Part shown: one piece after another, positions 48,613-61,690 of the stretch
How the letters are laid out: the number at the start of each line of letters is the position of its first letter
Position numbering within the stretch: the stretch's first letter is position 1
From: Dryococelus australis
Taxonomy: Eukaryota; Arthropoda; Insecta; Phasmatodea; Phasmatidae
Assembly (NCBI GenBank): GCA_029891345.1
Contig: CM056994.1
Coordinates: 60,977,251 to 61,041,250 of the forward strand
DNA length: 64,000 nt
Direction of reading: 5' to 3'
Position numbers and translations under genes: made by a program
The notes under the pieces: model-generated
Told to the model about the DNA's origin: nothing
The model's input: the letters and a program-made list of their open reading frames with translations, nothing else
The model's database searches: none

Positions 48613-51589
48613 TATTGCTTTTTATAAAGTTATGCATAGTTCACAGAAATGTGTTATTAGAAAATTGTTTGACTAGTCTTACAACAAGTAGGGCATCGAA
48701 AGGTGTAGGCCTAATGGATTCGGTAATTTATTTGGTTAATGGCATCAGTAACGACAGTAATTAATCGGCACAGTAACTAGCATACAGTGTTCGGCTGCGT
48801 GAAAGGGCAAAATACATTTTTAACTTCGCTATTTCGATATATTAGTGTAAATACACATTCACATAAAATTAAATAGCATTTCATTACACACAAATTTAAA
48901 ATGAAAATAATTTGCACCACTTCATATAGTATTAATGTGTCTGTAACGAATTTTTTTCGGAAAGTAAGGTATTGCTCCTTTTGTGGTGGAATATGGGTTC
49001 GTTGTAAGGTTTGTGTCTACGTACGTATGTATGCCCGTGTATGTGTGTATGTTAGTATAGTATTTGTGTTTGTATGTACAACGTATTTACATATACAAGT
49101 ACATATTTACATTATCATCTATATACTTCTGTATTTATGTAATATGTATTGTAGAGGTAATACAACTCTAGAGTAACTTATTTATTTTACTTATTGGTAT
49201 AACACCTGTTTTAACAAAAAAAATGTAAATATTTACCGTAGTATGTTTGTATATAATTTTGATATATTTATAGACATTTCATCCGTCAGTGTTTGTTGAC
49301 AGCTGTGTTGGTAATTCGTACCAGGTTATTGTGCAATGAGAAAACAAGATATCACTAAGCAAACTCCTTGCAAACATTTCTGAACCCTTGGCAGATAGAA
49401 GATTCCTTTTTTTGTATCTCAAGTTTTATATACATGTTTCATAGACATTTCGCTGAAATACTTCCAGTCGGAAGTGAAGTTGGAAGTCTTGAAAACATCT
49501 GATTGTCATGGAAGAAAGGCATATATTATTTTAGCACAATTTTTTTTGCTAAATTACGCTGATAAAATGTCTACAGCCGAGTCTGTTGGTATGAAGGAGC
49601 AGGCATATGATTTGGTTTCATCAAAGGTCGGGCAGAGGCGAAGATCCCGAACTAAACGAAATCGAAGGCAGAAATCTAAATGTTCGTCTGACGCCAACGA
49701 CGCCGAATGTCTCCAGAGCGTCGACGCCGGATGAAATAAGGTGCCATCCACGCAAATAGATTAGTGTGATGGGGTAATTATCGGATTTCAACTGGAAAAC
49801 TTGTAAAATTATTCATCATATTAACTAGTCTGCCTGCACAAACAACTGGCGGTATGAGATGCTGCTTTGCCATCCGAAAACTAGCTGGTGTAATTAATTT
49901 TCCAGTGAAAGTGACTTAAAGTAAAAAATATATATTTTATTGTTTATTAACAGCATGGATGCAATATAGGTGTAGAAAACTAATTGATTAGCTTCCTTTT
50001 CAGTTTTCGAGTCTAAACTGGGCAGTACATTACATTCCTTGATAACTACTACCTATTTACTTTATGTTGGTAACTTTCAATTATTTGTTTTTCTTTTGTA
50101 TGTAGTAGAGCATGGCGGTTGTAGTAGTGTTAATAAAACTAGCCTTACTAAAACTGGAGCATGCTAGTGTTTTTCTGATCAATGATAGCACAATTTCCTG
50201 TTTCAGGTGAGTGTAATCAGGATGTGTGTCGTCGGCCACAAAAAAAAAATCTAAAATTTCAAAAAATTGTGACATTATTCTAATTCTGTGAGGGTGTGGA
50301 ATTATAAAGATGTGAATTTTAATTATATTTTAATTTAACTTCTTTCATTTTTTATTAAACCTATACTCACGCAGAGGGCACTTGTGCCTTCTGTTCATCC
50401 CCAAAGATGGTGCAAGCTTTAATGACGGGTAAATTACATTATGGTGTATTACAGGCATTTGTGAAATCACATATTACAGACACTGTAAAAAACAAAATGA
50501 ACATATCTTTCAAAATTCTAACTAAAATAGCTTTTTTGATTTTCAGGAGTTCGGAAGTCTGGATGAGTATTACAAATGAATTATGAATGCAAATTCTGCA
50601 TGGAAAAATTCTGCCAAGACGAGGTTGCTATATTACTCTCAAGGCCAAGGCACAACAAGACATCTCCCTGTGTCATGGCAAGCCAATCCACACCCTGGGA
50701 CAAGTGTTTGGGAGAAAACCATAGATTGGTCGATGTTGCTATCACATGTGATGCTTTCAATTCCTTCATATTGTCGTCAACTGGCGTGTTTAGTACAAGG
50801 GGTCGTTGTCTTGGATGTTGCTTTATGGACCGTGCACCCCCTTTATCAGTGCGATGGTATGCAACGTTAGTCCATCCAATGTATTTTAGTCTACATTAAA
50901 GTGGTATCCTGATTTCTTTGCAGCAATTCAGGGACAGCCTACTATCGCCGACTGGGTTTACGCTTGTTCCTCCTAAATATCTGGTACAGGGCATTCGGTA
51001 TTTCGTGGTGCCGGAGCGTCAGGAACACATGGAAATGCCTGTGAGACCTATTTGCGGGTCCCTATCATAGTTCCGTCCTCAAAACGAACAGCCTTGTCGG
51101 ACAAATTAAACAATTTTAACTTGCAACTGGCAAAGTCTTAACAGATTAAAGTCCTTGCTACAATGTCATTGCACAGTATATGCCAGTTTTCTCTACTATA
51201 TCAATTAGACCCAACTGTCTGACAAAGTTTCTTTGACATCTGATCCCCATGACAATTTCATTAGAAGCACAGTGTGCTGTAAAAAGATTATTGAACAGAT
51301 AATTGACGATGATAAAAATCTGGCCATGTTGACACTATCATTTCGGTACTGTCTGCATTCCCGGTCGTGTACCAATACAGCACTCCAACCTACATAGTAA
51401 ATCAAGCCTCAAAATACATTCATCCTCTATTTATATACTGTATATATCATGATCCAGGCTAATATCAACCAGCTTTTCTGTTAATTCCATATGGTGTGGT
51501 ATATTTTGTTATTGCAATCGAATAGCACTGCCCCAAGTTGCCATCAGGCGATCACTGTGTAGTAGAAAGCCCAAGGATGGCTGGTTTTA
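48613..51589. other. Stretch without recognised gene
   Basis: It is AT-rich, with a TATG/TGTA-rich zone at 49,010-49,150. Frames at 49,474-49,734 (86 residues, basic run RRRSRTKRNRRQK) and 50,576-50,899 have no known domain. The segment from about 50,570 may belong to the adjoining retroelement, but I find no polymerase motif. Confidence 0.4.
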
Positions 51590-52610
51590 ACCATTATGGT
51601 AGCTCCTGTGTTCACATTCATCTGAAAACGAATTCCGTTCAGGATCCTCCACCAATATGGCATGCGAGTTCTGTTTCACCGAACTTACCTGTAAAACACT
51701 AGGGTCTTTCCTCAAGTGGTCGCCGTTGACCTTTGCTTCTCAAGATGGGTGTTTACAAGTTTCCCGAAGATGATGCACTTTCACTTGCTTCTCGCTGACC
51801 ACTTTCCCATTGCTGCTTGTGATAATGTTTCAGCTATGTTCGTCATGTTGGTATCCAAATTCTTCAATGCCTTTTTGATGAAACTGACGTCGTCTTCACT
51901 CATTGTCACTACCTGCATCAGAAATCCATGGTGTTGCCACCTGACTTGCTGACTCCATATCCAGTGCACAGGCCAAGGCATCCTTTATGGTGTTTGGTGT
52001 GGAACCAGACTTATCGCTTGCTGCAGTTATGTATAGGCGATAGCATCGAAGAAGAAGCCAACTATGGTGACGCCATGTGCTTCCTCAGGGCTCCTCTCCA
52101 GAGAAAATTGAGAGAGATGCACAATGTCCTGCCATATCTCATGTGGTGGCTCCCATGGTAACTGTGTGAGGCTTCGCAATTGGGTATGGAAGGCGTGTCG
52201 CAGGCATCGGTCACCAGAACATAATTCCAAAACCGACACCAGAGTAGGTACTCTACTCGATGTAATTATGGCAGAGATTGTGGTATACTCAGCATGGGGC
52301 CACAAAGTACAGCTACGAGGTAGTAAGGCGACTGTTCGTTCGACAAGCTTTTCAGAGTGGCGACTATTTCAAACTGGTACTGGTACTCCTGCCAAGGTCT
52401 CTGTCCACTATAGAAGGTGGCCCTAAATGAGACCCCCTCCCTACTGTTGCTGTATTGGCTACAATGTGCCCTTTCCCCCCACTTATCTCGGCTGTCGTTT
52501 CGGGAACAGGAGAACCACGCTCTTCACTTATCACACCTTGCTTAACACTTAGTACCTCAATTAATGCTCGCAGTGCTTCGGTAGTTACTTTTCTCGTTAG
52601 CATTCACGGT
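51590..52610 (-). pseudogene. Ty3/gypsy-like gag-protease relic
   Basis: Gag forms the retroelement particle and the protease matures it. Reading leftwards from about 52,600, separate frames show the typical gag order: QFEIVATLKS, then YYLVAVLCGPMLSIPQSLP, then VLELCSGDRCLRHAF, then LRSL...EIWQDIVHLSQFS and the SPEEA....FFFDAIA block, followed by a degenerate CCHC-like region near 51,740. Near 51,600-51,640 a retropepsin-like MNVNTGAT motif appears, with Asn (AAC, 51,610-51,612) in place of the catalytic Asp. At least four frame breaks or stops separate these pieces. No reverse transcriptase, integrase or LTR was recognised. The element is dead. Confidence 0.7.
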
Positions 52611-52974
52611 GATGCTTGCGCAATACACTTCTAAGTGACCCACTGCTATTATAATTTTTATTAGTTTCTACAGGTTCCTATCACTTATCCATGCTCTACA
52701 CTACTAAATAAAATAGAAGTGTCTGTTTGTGATTTTCAAATTCCCAACTTTTAATAATTTTTTCATACAGTGTAATTGATAACTAAGCCATATCTAATGT
52801 TAGTTTTTTCATGCCTGTCTGTATGTCTCTCTGTCCGACCGGATTTAACTCAAAAACCACTGAACGTATTGACATCAAATTTGCACAGTCTATAGATAAT
52901 AAATAACCCCAGGACCAATTTAGTCTTTGTTTCATCGAGATATCTAAAACGGTTCCGGAAAAAATGACTAACAG
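52611..52974. other. Spacer leading into the tandem array
   Basis: It contains CTGTCTGTATGTCTCTCTGT followed by a CCGGATTTAACTCAAAAACC segment, a wording I have met in repetitive DNA of several invertebrates. No gene. Confidence 0.45.
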
Positions 52975-53369
52975 GGATGCACATAGGTACTAGATTAAAC
53001 TTTTATTGTGATTTATTACTGCATTAAAAAAAAAATTGTTAAAGAAAAAGTTCCCTCATTGCTCCCTTCTTTTTTGTCTATGGGCTGTCCTCCTTTCCTT
53101 CCAAAAAGCCGTAGTGGCCCAGTGGCTAGAGTTAATCCAAGTGGGGCCACAGTGGTTTAATGGATAGAACTATATCAAGTGGAGCCGTAGTGACCTAGTG
53201 GATAGATATATATCAAATGGGGCCGCAGTGACTAGAGAGATTTTATTATCAGGGATGTAAATAGGTACTGGATTAAGCTTTTCTTATGATTACTGCTACC
53301 TATGGGGGAAGCGGGGCCGCAGTGGTGAAATGGATATAACTATATCAAGTGGGGCCGTATTGACCCAGT

Positions 53370-53407
<38 letters not shown>

Positions 53408-53561
53408 AATGGGGCCGCAGTGGCTAGAGCGATATTATTATCAGGGATGTAAATTGGTACTGGATTAAACTTTTCTTACGATTACTGCTACCTGTGGGGG
53501 AAGTGAGGCCGCAGTGGTGTAATAGATAGAACTATATCAAGTGGGGCCGTATTGACCCAGT

Positions 53562-53643
<82 letters not shown>

Positions 53644-53797
53644 AATGGGGCCGCAGTGGCTAGAGCGATATTATTATCAGGGATGTAAATAGGTACTGGA
53701 TTAAGCTTTTCTTACGATTACTGCTACCTGTGGGGGAAGTGGGGCCGCAGTGGTGTAATAGATAGAACTATATCAAGTGGGGCCGTATTGACCCAGT

Positions 53798-53880
<83 letters not shown>

Positions 53881-54208
53881 AATGGGGCCGCAGTGGCTAG
53901 AGCGATTTTATTATCAGGGATGTAAATAGGTACTGGATTAAGCTTTTCTTATTATTACTGCTACCTGTGGGGGAAGCGGGGCCGCAGTGGTGTAATGGAT
54001 AGAACTATATCAAGTGGGTCGGTATTGACCCAGTTGATATATATATATATATCAAAAGGGGCCGCAGTGGCTAGAGCGATATTATTATCAGGGATGTAAA
54101 TAGGTACTGGATTAAGCTTTTCTTACGATTACTGCTACCTGTGGGGGAAGTGGGGCCGCAGTGGTGTAATGGATAGAACTATATCAAGTGGGGCCGTATT
54201 GACCCAGT

Positions 54209-54264
<56 letters not shown>

Positions 54265-54435
54265 TATATATATCAAATGGGGTCGCAGTGGCTAGAGCTA
54301 TATTAATATCAGATATGTAAATAGGTACAGGATTAAACCTTTCTTAACATTACTGCATATTAAAAAAATTGTTGAAAAAACTTCCTCCATTTCTTTTTTT
54401 TTTCTATGGGCTGTCCTCCTTTCCTTCCCAAGAGA
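52975..54435 (+). repeat. Tandem array with tRNA-head-like units and (TA)n insertions
   Basis: Units start near 53,143, 53,313, 53,504, 53,741, 53,978 and 54,152, so length varies from 170 to 237 bp. Most of the difference is (TA)n inside each unit (about 30-76 bp in long units, under 20 bp at 54,036-54,052). Each unit has GGGGCCGCAGTGGTGTAATG, which resembles the SINE head at 38,054, plus GGGGCCGTATTGACCCAGTG, ATGGGGCCGCAGTGGCTAGA and CAGGGATGTAAATAGGTACT. Both ends of the array carry the same non-unit tail, with CTATGGGCTGTCCTCCTTTC at about 53,080 and 54,405. Confidence 0.85.
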
Positions 54436-54979
54436 AGTGGCTATATCGATTTAAAGTCCTAAATACCATGCTAGCGAAGTAGCACTGGCCTGCTAGTTAA
54501 TAATACAATGTGTCCATACTTACAAATTAATTAATGCTTACATTCCCACTTCTGAAACATGTGTTACAAATCGTCAAGGCCGTATCCAGGTTTGTGAGTT
54601 CTGCAAGTTTAAATCCACTATAAGAACAAAGTTAATAAAATTTCCTAATTATTTTCCAGTGGTATAAAATTACATACAACTATTTTTCTACATAATACAT
54701 TTGCATATCTCTTTTATTCAAAGTTAGTATTTTTATCAGGCTAGTATAAAATATAATTAAAATTATAATCACTTTATTTATACTACCGAAGTAACTTTAT
54801 CGGACCCTGTTTCGAAATTGTTTTTCCAGGTGTAATATTGCACATGAGTAACACGAGTTGAGCAGCAAGAAGCAACGATCGGCAGCGAATATTATGCTAA
54901 CTTACTATATTATACCACAATGTGATAATTAATTCCATTAATTACTGCGCCGCCAAAAATTAATGTGAGAAGTTTCTTA
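54436..54979. other. AT-rich spacer, no gene seen
   Basis: No motif found. Confidence 0.45.
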
Positions 54980-56069
<1,090 letters not shown>

Positions 56070-56620
56070 TCCTACACCAATATCGGTCTGAGATAGCCGT
56101 ATCTACTCTACGCATTGGCTCTAACGGTTAAAAAATAACGCGCGCATGTGATTGAGTTTCATGACTGTTACTCAGTATGAAGTAAAGTTATTGGCAAGCA
56201 ACAAGACATGCGATGTGCTGCATACGTGCAGTGCGCTTATCTGTCTTGGCCTTCCTCGAAAGTTACAACTCTCGTATCGGGATTCGGAATCCCAAGTTAA
56301 AAACTTTAGTGAAGTTAGTAGTGTCTCGTGTACAGCACGGATTTTGTTTTGTAAATTCACATTTTTTGGTACGGTTTCTATTTCGTGAAAGAGAAAAATT
56401 TTCTGTAGTAGTTTCGCTACAGACAATACCATATTGGTTGGGTCTTGGAACTAGATGTCAAAGTTAAAAGACAACGATTACAGTTCGTTAATAACAAGTT
56501 GAGGGTGAGGCCATGGCAGATGCATTATTTTGCCACGGTGGGGTTGGAAAGCACGCGGGCAACTGCCCCTGGCGCTAGCCGGGTCGGGTCGCACGCAGAT
56601 CTCGAGAGGGGTAAATACTG
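56070..56620 (+). repeat. Dispersed repeat, type E, second copy
   Basis: It is collinear with 39,870-40,455. It ends GGTAAATACTG and is followed at once by the type A MITE piece. Part of the 78-residue frame at 56,152-56,388 is conserved in the other copy (KLL..NKTCD, LQLSYRDSES), but no domain is recognised. Confidence 0.65.
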
Positions 56621-56700
56621 AAGGCTGTCCATATGGTAAAGTAAGAAATTTTGAAATCAACCTTTGGGAAAATTACTGTCCGTATATACATATATGCTAC
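56621..56700 (-). mobile_element. Type A MITE terminus fragment
   Basis: AAGGCTGTCCATATGGTAAAGT..GAAATTTTGAAATCAACCTT follows the reverse-orientation start of type A for about 75 bp and then stops. Confidence 0.7.
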
Positions 56701-56725
56701 AATATTATCCATTCGTGGCTGCTTC

Positions 56726-56792
56726 ACACTTTTCTGAAGCCCTGCTAAAGTTCTACTTCCAGCGATTTCCTCCACACTTCGTGCAAACTAAA
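56726..56792 (+). mobile_element. Type B start fragment
   Basis: It carries CTTTTCTGAAGCCCTGCTAA, TTCTACTTCCAG and CTTCGTGCAAACTAA, as at 3,245. It is only about 65 bp long. Confidence 0.6.
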
Positions 56793-57411
56793 TACATAAT
56801 AGTAAATATGTATTTTTTATGATAATTAATCAAAACATTTTTTCCTTGAGTAATTTTTTTCGACATAAATGTAAATTAAATTAAATGTAATTCTTACCTT
56901 TCCCGCTGGTAATCAGCAACAAAAAAAATTTTTCTTTTCTTTCGTGGAGCATAAAAAAACGAGCCTTTCCCCCCTTTCTCCAGTCTTTATGCCATCCATT
57001 TGTAGAAATATCGCCGGTTACAGATACAGACTTGACAAGACAAACACAATAAATCAGTGGTTTTCATAACTGTTACATGCTGTTTTATTACGACGAAAAA
57101 CAAATTAATTTACTAGGATCGTTTATTAGTAATCTAACGTTGTTGATGCTATAAAAAGGAAGCCAAAGTATGCATATGTATAGAAAGTATTACAATAATG
57201 CACATATAATTAGGTTTTTTTGGCAGTTATATATATGAATGAATTATAATGCGGATACGAACAGCCTACATAAGGTTAATATTGTTGGTATATTTCACGC
57301 AGCTTGATCCACGGAGTAAAACTAAGAGACGCGAATAGTAAACTGAGAATGACCTAGTAGAAATCCCAGCTGTTTGTCGTGTGAAGCACAATACGCTCGT
57401 TCCAGCTTGCC
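56793..57411. other. AT-rich spacer, no gene seen
   Basis: No recognisable element. Confidence 0.45.
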
Positions 57412-57830
57412 ATAGGCTGTTTACGGTAAACTGAGCACTTTCGAAAGCCCTGCTTAAGATCTACTTACATACACGTCGTGTATTCTTCAGCCACATGTAA
57501 AATTAACATTGCCGTGGGCCTCATCACTTTATTCAAGCGTCGGTCACGTATAACAGTGAAATTATTAGAAAAATAAATATTTTACAAATGTACTCATTTA
57601 TACACTTCGATGCATTCAAAAAACTTAAAACGAAAGAACTGATTCAAGTTGTAATAAATGGTTACCTAGAACTATATATTTGACGTTAAGATATGGAACT
57701 ACTTTCCATCCATCATTACCAACTTTTCTGGGAGCATGTCACTCAATGAACACGTTAAAATATGCATACAGGGGCAGTGACATTTCTCTAAGGTTAATTT
57801 CAAAAGTGCTCACTTTATCGTGAACAATCT
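57412..57830 (+). mobile_element. MITE type A abutting the 57-bp minisatellite
   Basis: The left end is ATAGGCTGTTTACGGTAAACTG and the right end CACTTTATCGTGAACAATC, with a complete interior. The minisatellite begins about 10 bp after the right terminus. Confidence 0.87.
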
Positions 57831-57833
57831 TTG

Positions 57834-58690
57834 CCTTGCCCCACGATCCTGCCTGGCTAGGAAACTTCACCCCCACCGCTACACAGATTACCTTGCCCCA
57901 CGATCCTGCCTGGCTGGTAAACTTACCCTCCTCCGCTTCACTGTTTACCTTGCCCCACGATCTTGCCTGGCTGGGAAACGCCCCCACCACAGCTACAATG
58001 CTTACAATGCCCCACGATCTTGCCTGGCTGGGAAACGTCCCCTCCTCCGCTACACAGTTTACCTTGCCCCACGATCCTGCCTGGCTGGGAAACTTCCTCA
58101 CCAACGCTACACTGTTTACATTGCCCCACGATCTTGCCTGGCTGGGAAACTTACCCTCCACCGCTACACTGTTTACCTTTCCTCACGACATTCCCTGGCT
58201 AGGAAACTCCCCCACCAACGCTTCACTGTTTACCTTGCCCCACGATCTTGCCTGGCTGGGAAACTTTCCCTCCACCGCCACACTGTTTACCTTACCCCAC
58301 GATCCTGCCTGGCTGGGAAACTTACCCTCCTCCGCTACACTGTTTACCTTGCCCCACGATCCTGCCTGGCTGGGAAACTTCCCCACCAACGCTACACTGT
58401 TTACCTTGCCCAACGATCTTACCTGGCTGGGAAACTTCCCCGCCACCGCTACACTGTTTACCTTGCCCCACGATCTTGCCTGGCTGGGAAACTTACCCTC
58501 CTCCGCTACACTGTTTACCTTGCCCAACGATCTTACCTGGCTGGGAAACTTCACCCCCACCACTACACTGTTTACATTGCCCCACGATCTTGCCTGGTTG
58601 GGAAACTTCCCCTCTACTGCTACATTGTTTACCTTGCCCCACGATCTCTCCTGGCTGGGAAACTTACCCTCCACCGTTACACCGCCACTC
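57834..58690. repeat. 57-bp minisatellite, 15 units, no indels
   Basis: CCACGATCYTGCCTGG recurs at 57,841, 57,898, 57,955 and every 57 bp to 58,639 without a single length change. Because 57 is divisible by 3, open frames persist in all three plus frames (up to 337 residues, with a 19-residue repeat such as LAPRSCLAGKLTLLRYTVY) and on the minus strand. Units differ in a patchwork of a few variants (CCTGCC/CTTGCC; TACCCTCCTCCGC/TCCCCACCAACGC). I see no signal peptide, splice context or known repeat-protein family, so I treat the frames as a by-product. A translated low-complexity protein is not excluded. Confidence 0.95.
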
Positions 58691-58696
58691 TCGATC

Positions 58697-59010
58697 CCGA
58701 CAACAGACCGAGTTCGTACGCACTCAGTTGTAATGATATTTTACATGAAAACTATTTCTTACTAGGAGCTACCAATATACATGTTTTCTCACTGTTTTTC
58801 ATTTATTTTAAACTAATTATAATTTATAAATAATAAAATATAGAATTATTTTAATTTTAAATTAAAATATAGGTTTAACTTCAATCAAACAGAAAATAAG
58901 ATACTTTCGTATTAACAGAGGTATAAAAAGCTTGCGATACATGGAATATTTAGAAAATAAGTAAACTTCTTATACATGGGGTGGTTTTTCTATGTTTTAA
59001 TTCAAAAAGT
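58697..59010 (+). mobile_element. Type B repeat, left end replaced by the minisatellite
   Basis: It starts CCCGACAACAGACCGAGTTC (compare GGGACAACGCGCCGGATTC at 3,338) and continues GAACTATTTCTTACT-like, GCTACCAA and ACATGTTTTCTCACTG to TACATGGGGTG. The first 100 bp of type B are missing. Confidence 0.65.
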
Positions 59011-59059
59011 AAATGCTTCTTGTTTTCTATACATCTAGAGTATGAATATTATTTTAAAA

Positions 59060-59215
59060 TGTACACCTCCTAAAAATTCCACGATTTCACACTGATGGCG
59101 CAAATTATCAGCTCCGTCGTAATGTTAATTCTACATATGGCAGAAGGATAGTAAATTGAAAGAAAAGTAAATTCCAAGACGGTCTTCGAAAATGTCTCAA
59201 ATACAATAACTGCCC
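59060..59215 (-). mobile_element. Degenerate type A MITE fragment
   Basis: GTAATGTTAATTCTACATA.GGCAGAAG and AAATTCCAAGACGGTCTTCG follow the far end of reverse type A copies. The terminal repeat is lost. Confidence 0.5.
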
Positions 59216-59354
59216 ACGCTCGTGTCTTTATCACATGATTATATGTGTGATTTAGCCAATTGAGCTACAAGAACGTGCTTGCGATAAACTAGGAAATGTG
59301 TACTCCAGTATTCTAAACATTAAAAACATGCTCTTAACTCACGTGAGATAACTA

Positions 59355-59800
59355 CAATAAATAAATATACTTCTGCTCTAGTAAATATGTTACAGATTTC
59401 GGTCAGAATTAATTGCTATATTATGAACCCCATAACGTAATAAACCAACAATGTTATACGTCCCTAATTAAAATTAATGAAACCCGAATCAATTTAAGTG
59501 TTCCAATTTATTTTACCATAATCCGCAGAGGCAAGTGATAAATTCGCCTCGGTGATACAGGAAAAACCAGGGCGCTACTGACCAAACTCCTATTGTAGAT
59601 GCAAATATGTGTGTATAATTCTAATAATAAACGTACAACACAGTGGATGAGCAGAACCTGTGTGATTCACGGCGAAGACTGCCTAACACAAGCTTGCAAT
59701 CAGAATGAAAACCTATATAGCAAACATTTCTTGTGCATCCTGTAGGGTTCGAACACGTGACCTTTGTTGTCAAAGTCACATGGTCAACATTGTTGAAAGT
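59355..59800 (-). mobile_element. tRNA-headed SINE (type H), third copy
   Basis: The minus-strand head contains CACGTGTTCGAACCCTACAG near 59,745-59,765 and the body aligns with the copy at 48,068-48,612. A separate tRNA-like piece (TTGTAGCTCAATTGGCTAAA on the minus strand) lies just outside at about 59,252-59,272. Confidence 0.7.
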
Positions 59801-60075
59801 GTTTTTGTATATCTTAATTTTTAAATGACAAGCACTATTTCATGAATAAAATACTTTTTTTTTCCAATTTGAATTCAATTAAACTGCAGTATAATTTGGT
59901 TAGAGGGAGTATACGTACATCTCAAAGCATTTGTTTACAAATCAGTTTTCTAACAAAATCCAAACCACGCCGTTTCCACAAGACGTGTTGGCAGAAAAGC
60001 AGTTCAACGTTGGGACACGGAGATTGGTTGTGGGCAGCCAGCGAGATCGGTCTACCTCATCTTTAGTCTATGTTT
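59801..60075 (-). mobile_element. Type F inverted-terminal element, reverse copy, truncated
   Basis: The reverse complement follows 4,740-4,990. The right end here (GTTGGGACACGGAGATTGG ... CATCTTTAGTCTATG) preserves one full terminus of about 60 bp. Confidence 0.6.
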
Positions 60076-61303
60076 AAACTATGCAGTTAGTCACACAAGT
60101 GTGTGGGAGCCATTTTCGTATTAAAAAGGAGGGAGGGAGATGGGAAGGTCTTGTATAGGATCTGGTGCTGTAAAATGCGTCCTCCTCCCCCTAAAAAATA
60201 ATTCGTTTTTAACACAATTAATTTATTTGCGCACGCACATTGCTTCCTATTCAAATATTTTGACACAAATCCACTACAAACGTTTATATATTATTATTAT
60301 TGATATACATATTTTGTAATTATCCATAAATTATGCATTTTATTCTGGACTGTTATCTTGTCCCGCCTCTTTGTGAGTCTTCTGCACTCCTTGGTGTCCC
60401 GCTGGGAAGGTTGCGGGGAGGGGCAAATGCCTCCTTCCCTTCCTTTCCGATGCCACTGGCTACTATAATGACATTAATTAAGCGTATTTAAGTGCCAAAA
60501 GTGATGTTAGATATTTTAAGGATATTTTATAATTCTTTTTTATTACATCATTACATCAAATAGTACGTTGATAAAAGTATCAAAAACCTTGGAGAATTAA
60601 TTTACAAAAAATAACGACGAAAGATACAGGAATTTCTAATTTGTATGTATTGACATACAAATTTCAAAATTTTGCATAATTATCGTATTTGGTTACAGTT
60701 TAAATTAGTTGTTAATTCCATTAGAAAAAATAATGAAATTTCATGGAACTTCTTCCTGTGGTTCGGCTATACTTTTATTTTAGGTTTTACTATAAAACTG
60801 AAATATAAAAATAGCTAAGAGTTAAACCGCAATCGCAAGCTAACAAAATGCCACACTTCAAAGGAAATTCTTCTTGGTGTTCCTAAATCATCAATATACA
60901 CTTTAGCAAAAAGCAAACATTGTGCTCGTATATCGTTTTGAAATTTGTTTAGCACAAATGTTAAGGTTAAAGTTCTACTAAAAAAAGTATGCGAGAGTTA
61001 TTTTTAAACTGATCTGGCATTTTCATCAAATAGTTATTGATATAGTAATATAGTATATTGATACAGTGATATAGTAACTCAAAACCGCAAAATATATTAA
61101 AAATGCAGAAAAAAATATTTTATGCACTTGAACAGCCTTAATCAATATAGTAGTAGACCGGGTGTTTTTGAACAGCACCGACGAATTCCAGCTGGTTATT
61201 CCTTACGAAAAAGTAAGACGAAAACGTATGTATTACTTCCCCCCCCCCCAAACTGATTATCATGAGACTTAGCTCCCCTAAATAACTAATTCTAAAATAT
61301 TTT
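60076..61303. other. AT-rich stretch, no gene seen
   Basis: Short G/A and C/T runs at 60,127-60,195 and a run of C at 61,240-61,249. No element is recognised. Confidence 0.5.
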
Positions 61304-61690
61304 CGTTCGAACTATTAGAAAGTTCACATTAGGGAATGGTGTTTTGTACAACGGAGACTCAAAACTCTGGAAACGAGGTTTGCAATATCACCCCCCTTAA
61401 TGGTGAAGATGGGGGTTGACGTTTTTATTTTCGTTCGAACTATTAGAAAGTTCACCATTAGGGAATGGTGTTTGTACAATGGAGACTCAAAACTCTGGAA
61501 ACGAGGTTTGCAATATCATCCCCCTTAATGGTGAAGATGGGGGTTGACGTTTTTATTTTCGTTCGAACTATTAGAAAGTTCACCATTAGGGAATGGTGTT
61601 TTGTACAACGGAGACTCAAAACTCTGGAAACGAGGTTTGCAATATCATCCCCCTTAATGGTGAAGATGGGGGTTGACGTTTTTATTTTTG
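61304..61690 (+). repeat. 128-bp tandem repeat, three units
   Basis: CGTTCGAACTATTAGAAAGT begins at 61,304, 61,432 and 61,560. Units are nearly identical, with single-base indels such as GTTTGTAC versus GTTTTGTAC. Units two and three contain CACCATTAGGGAATGGTG, a perfect 7-bp stem with a 4-base loop; unit one lacks one C. An open frame over two units is not conserved in unit one because of the indels. Confidence 0.93.

Noticed and set aside
52975-54435. CRISPR-like array
   Set aside because: The repeats are 170-237 bp with simple (TA)n between parts, not short repeats with unique spacers, and the genome is eukaryotic.
57820-58833. 337-residue and 309-residue open frames as protein-coding genes
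   Set aside because: They are overlapping frames of one 57-bp repeat whose period is a multiple of three, and the frames remain open on both strands. No start context, splice site or known repeat protein supports them, so I report the repeat only.
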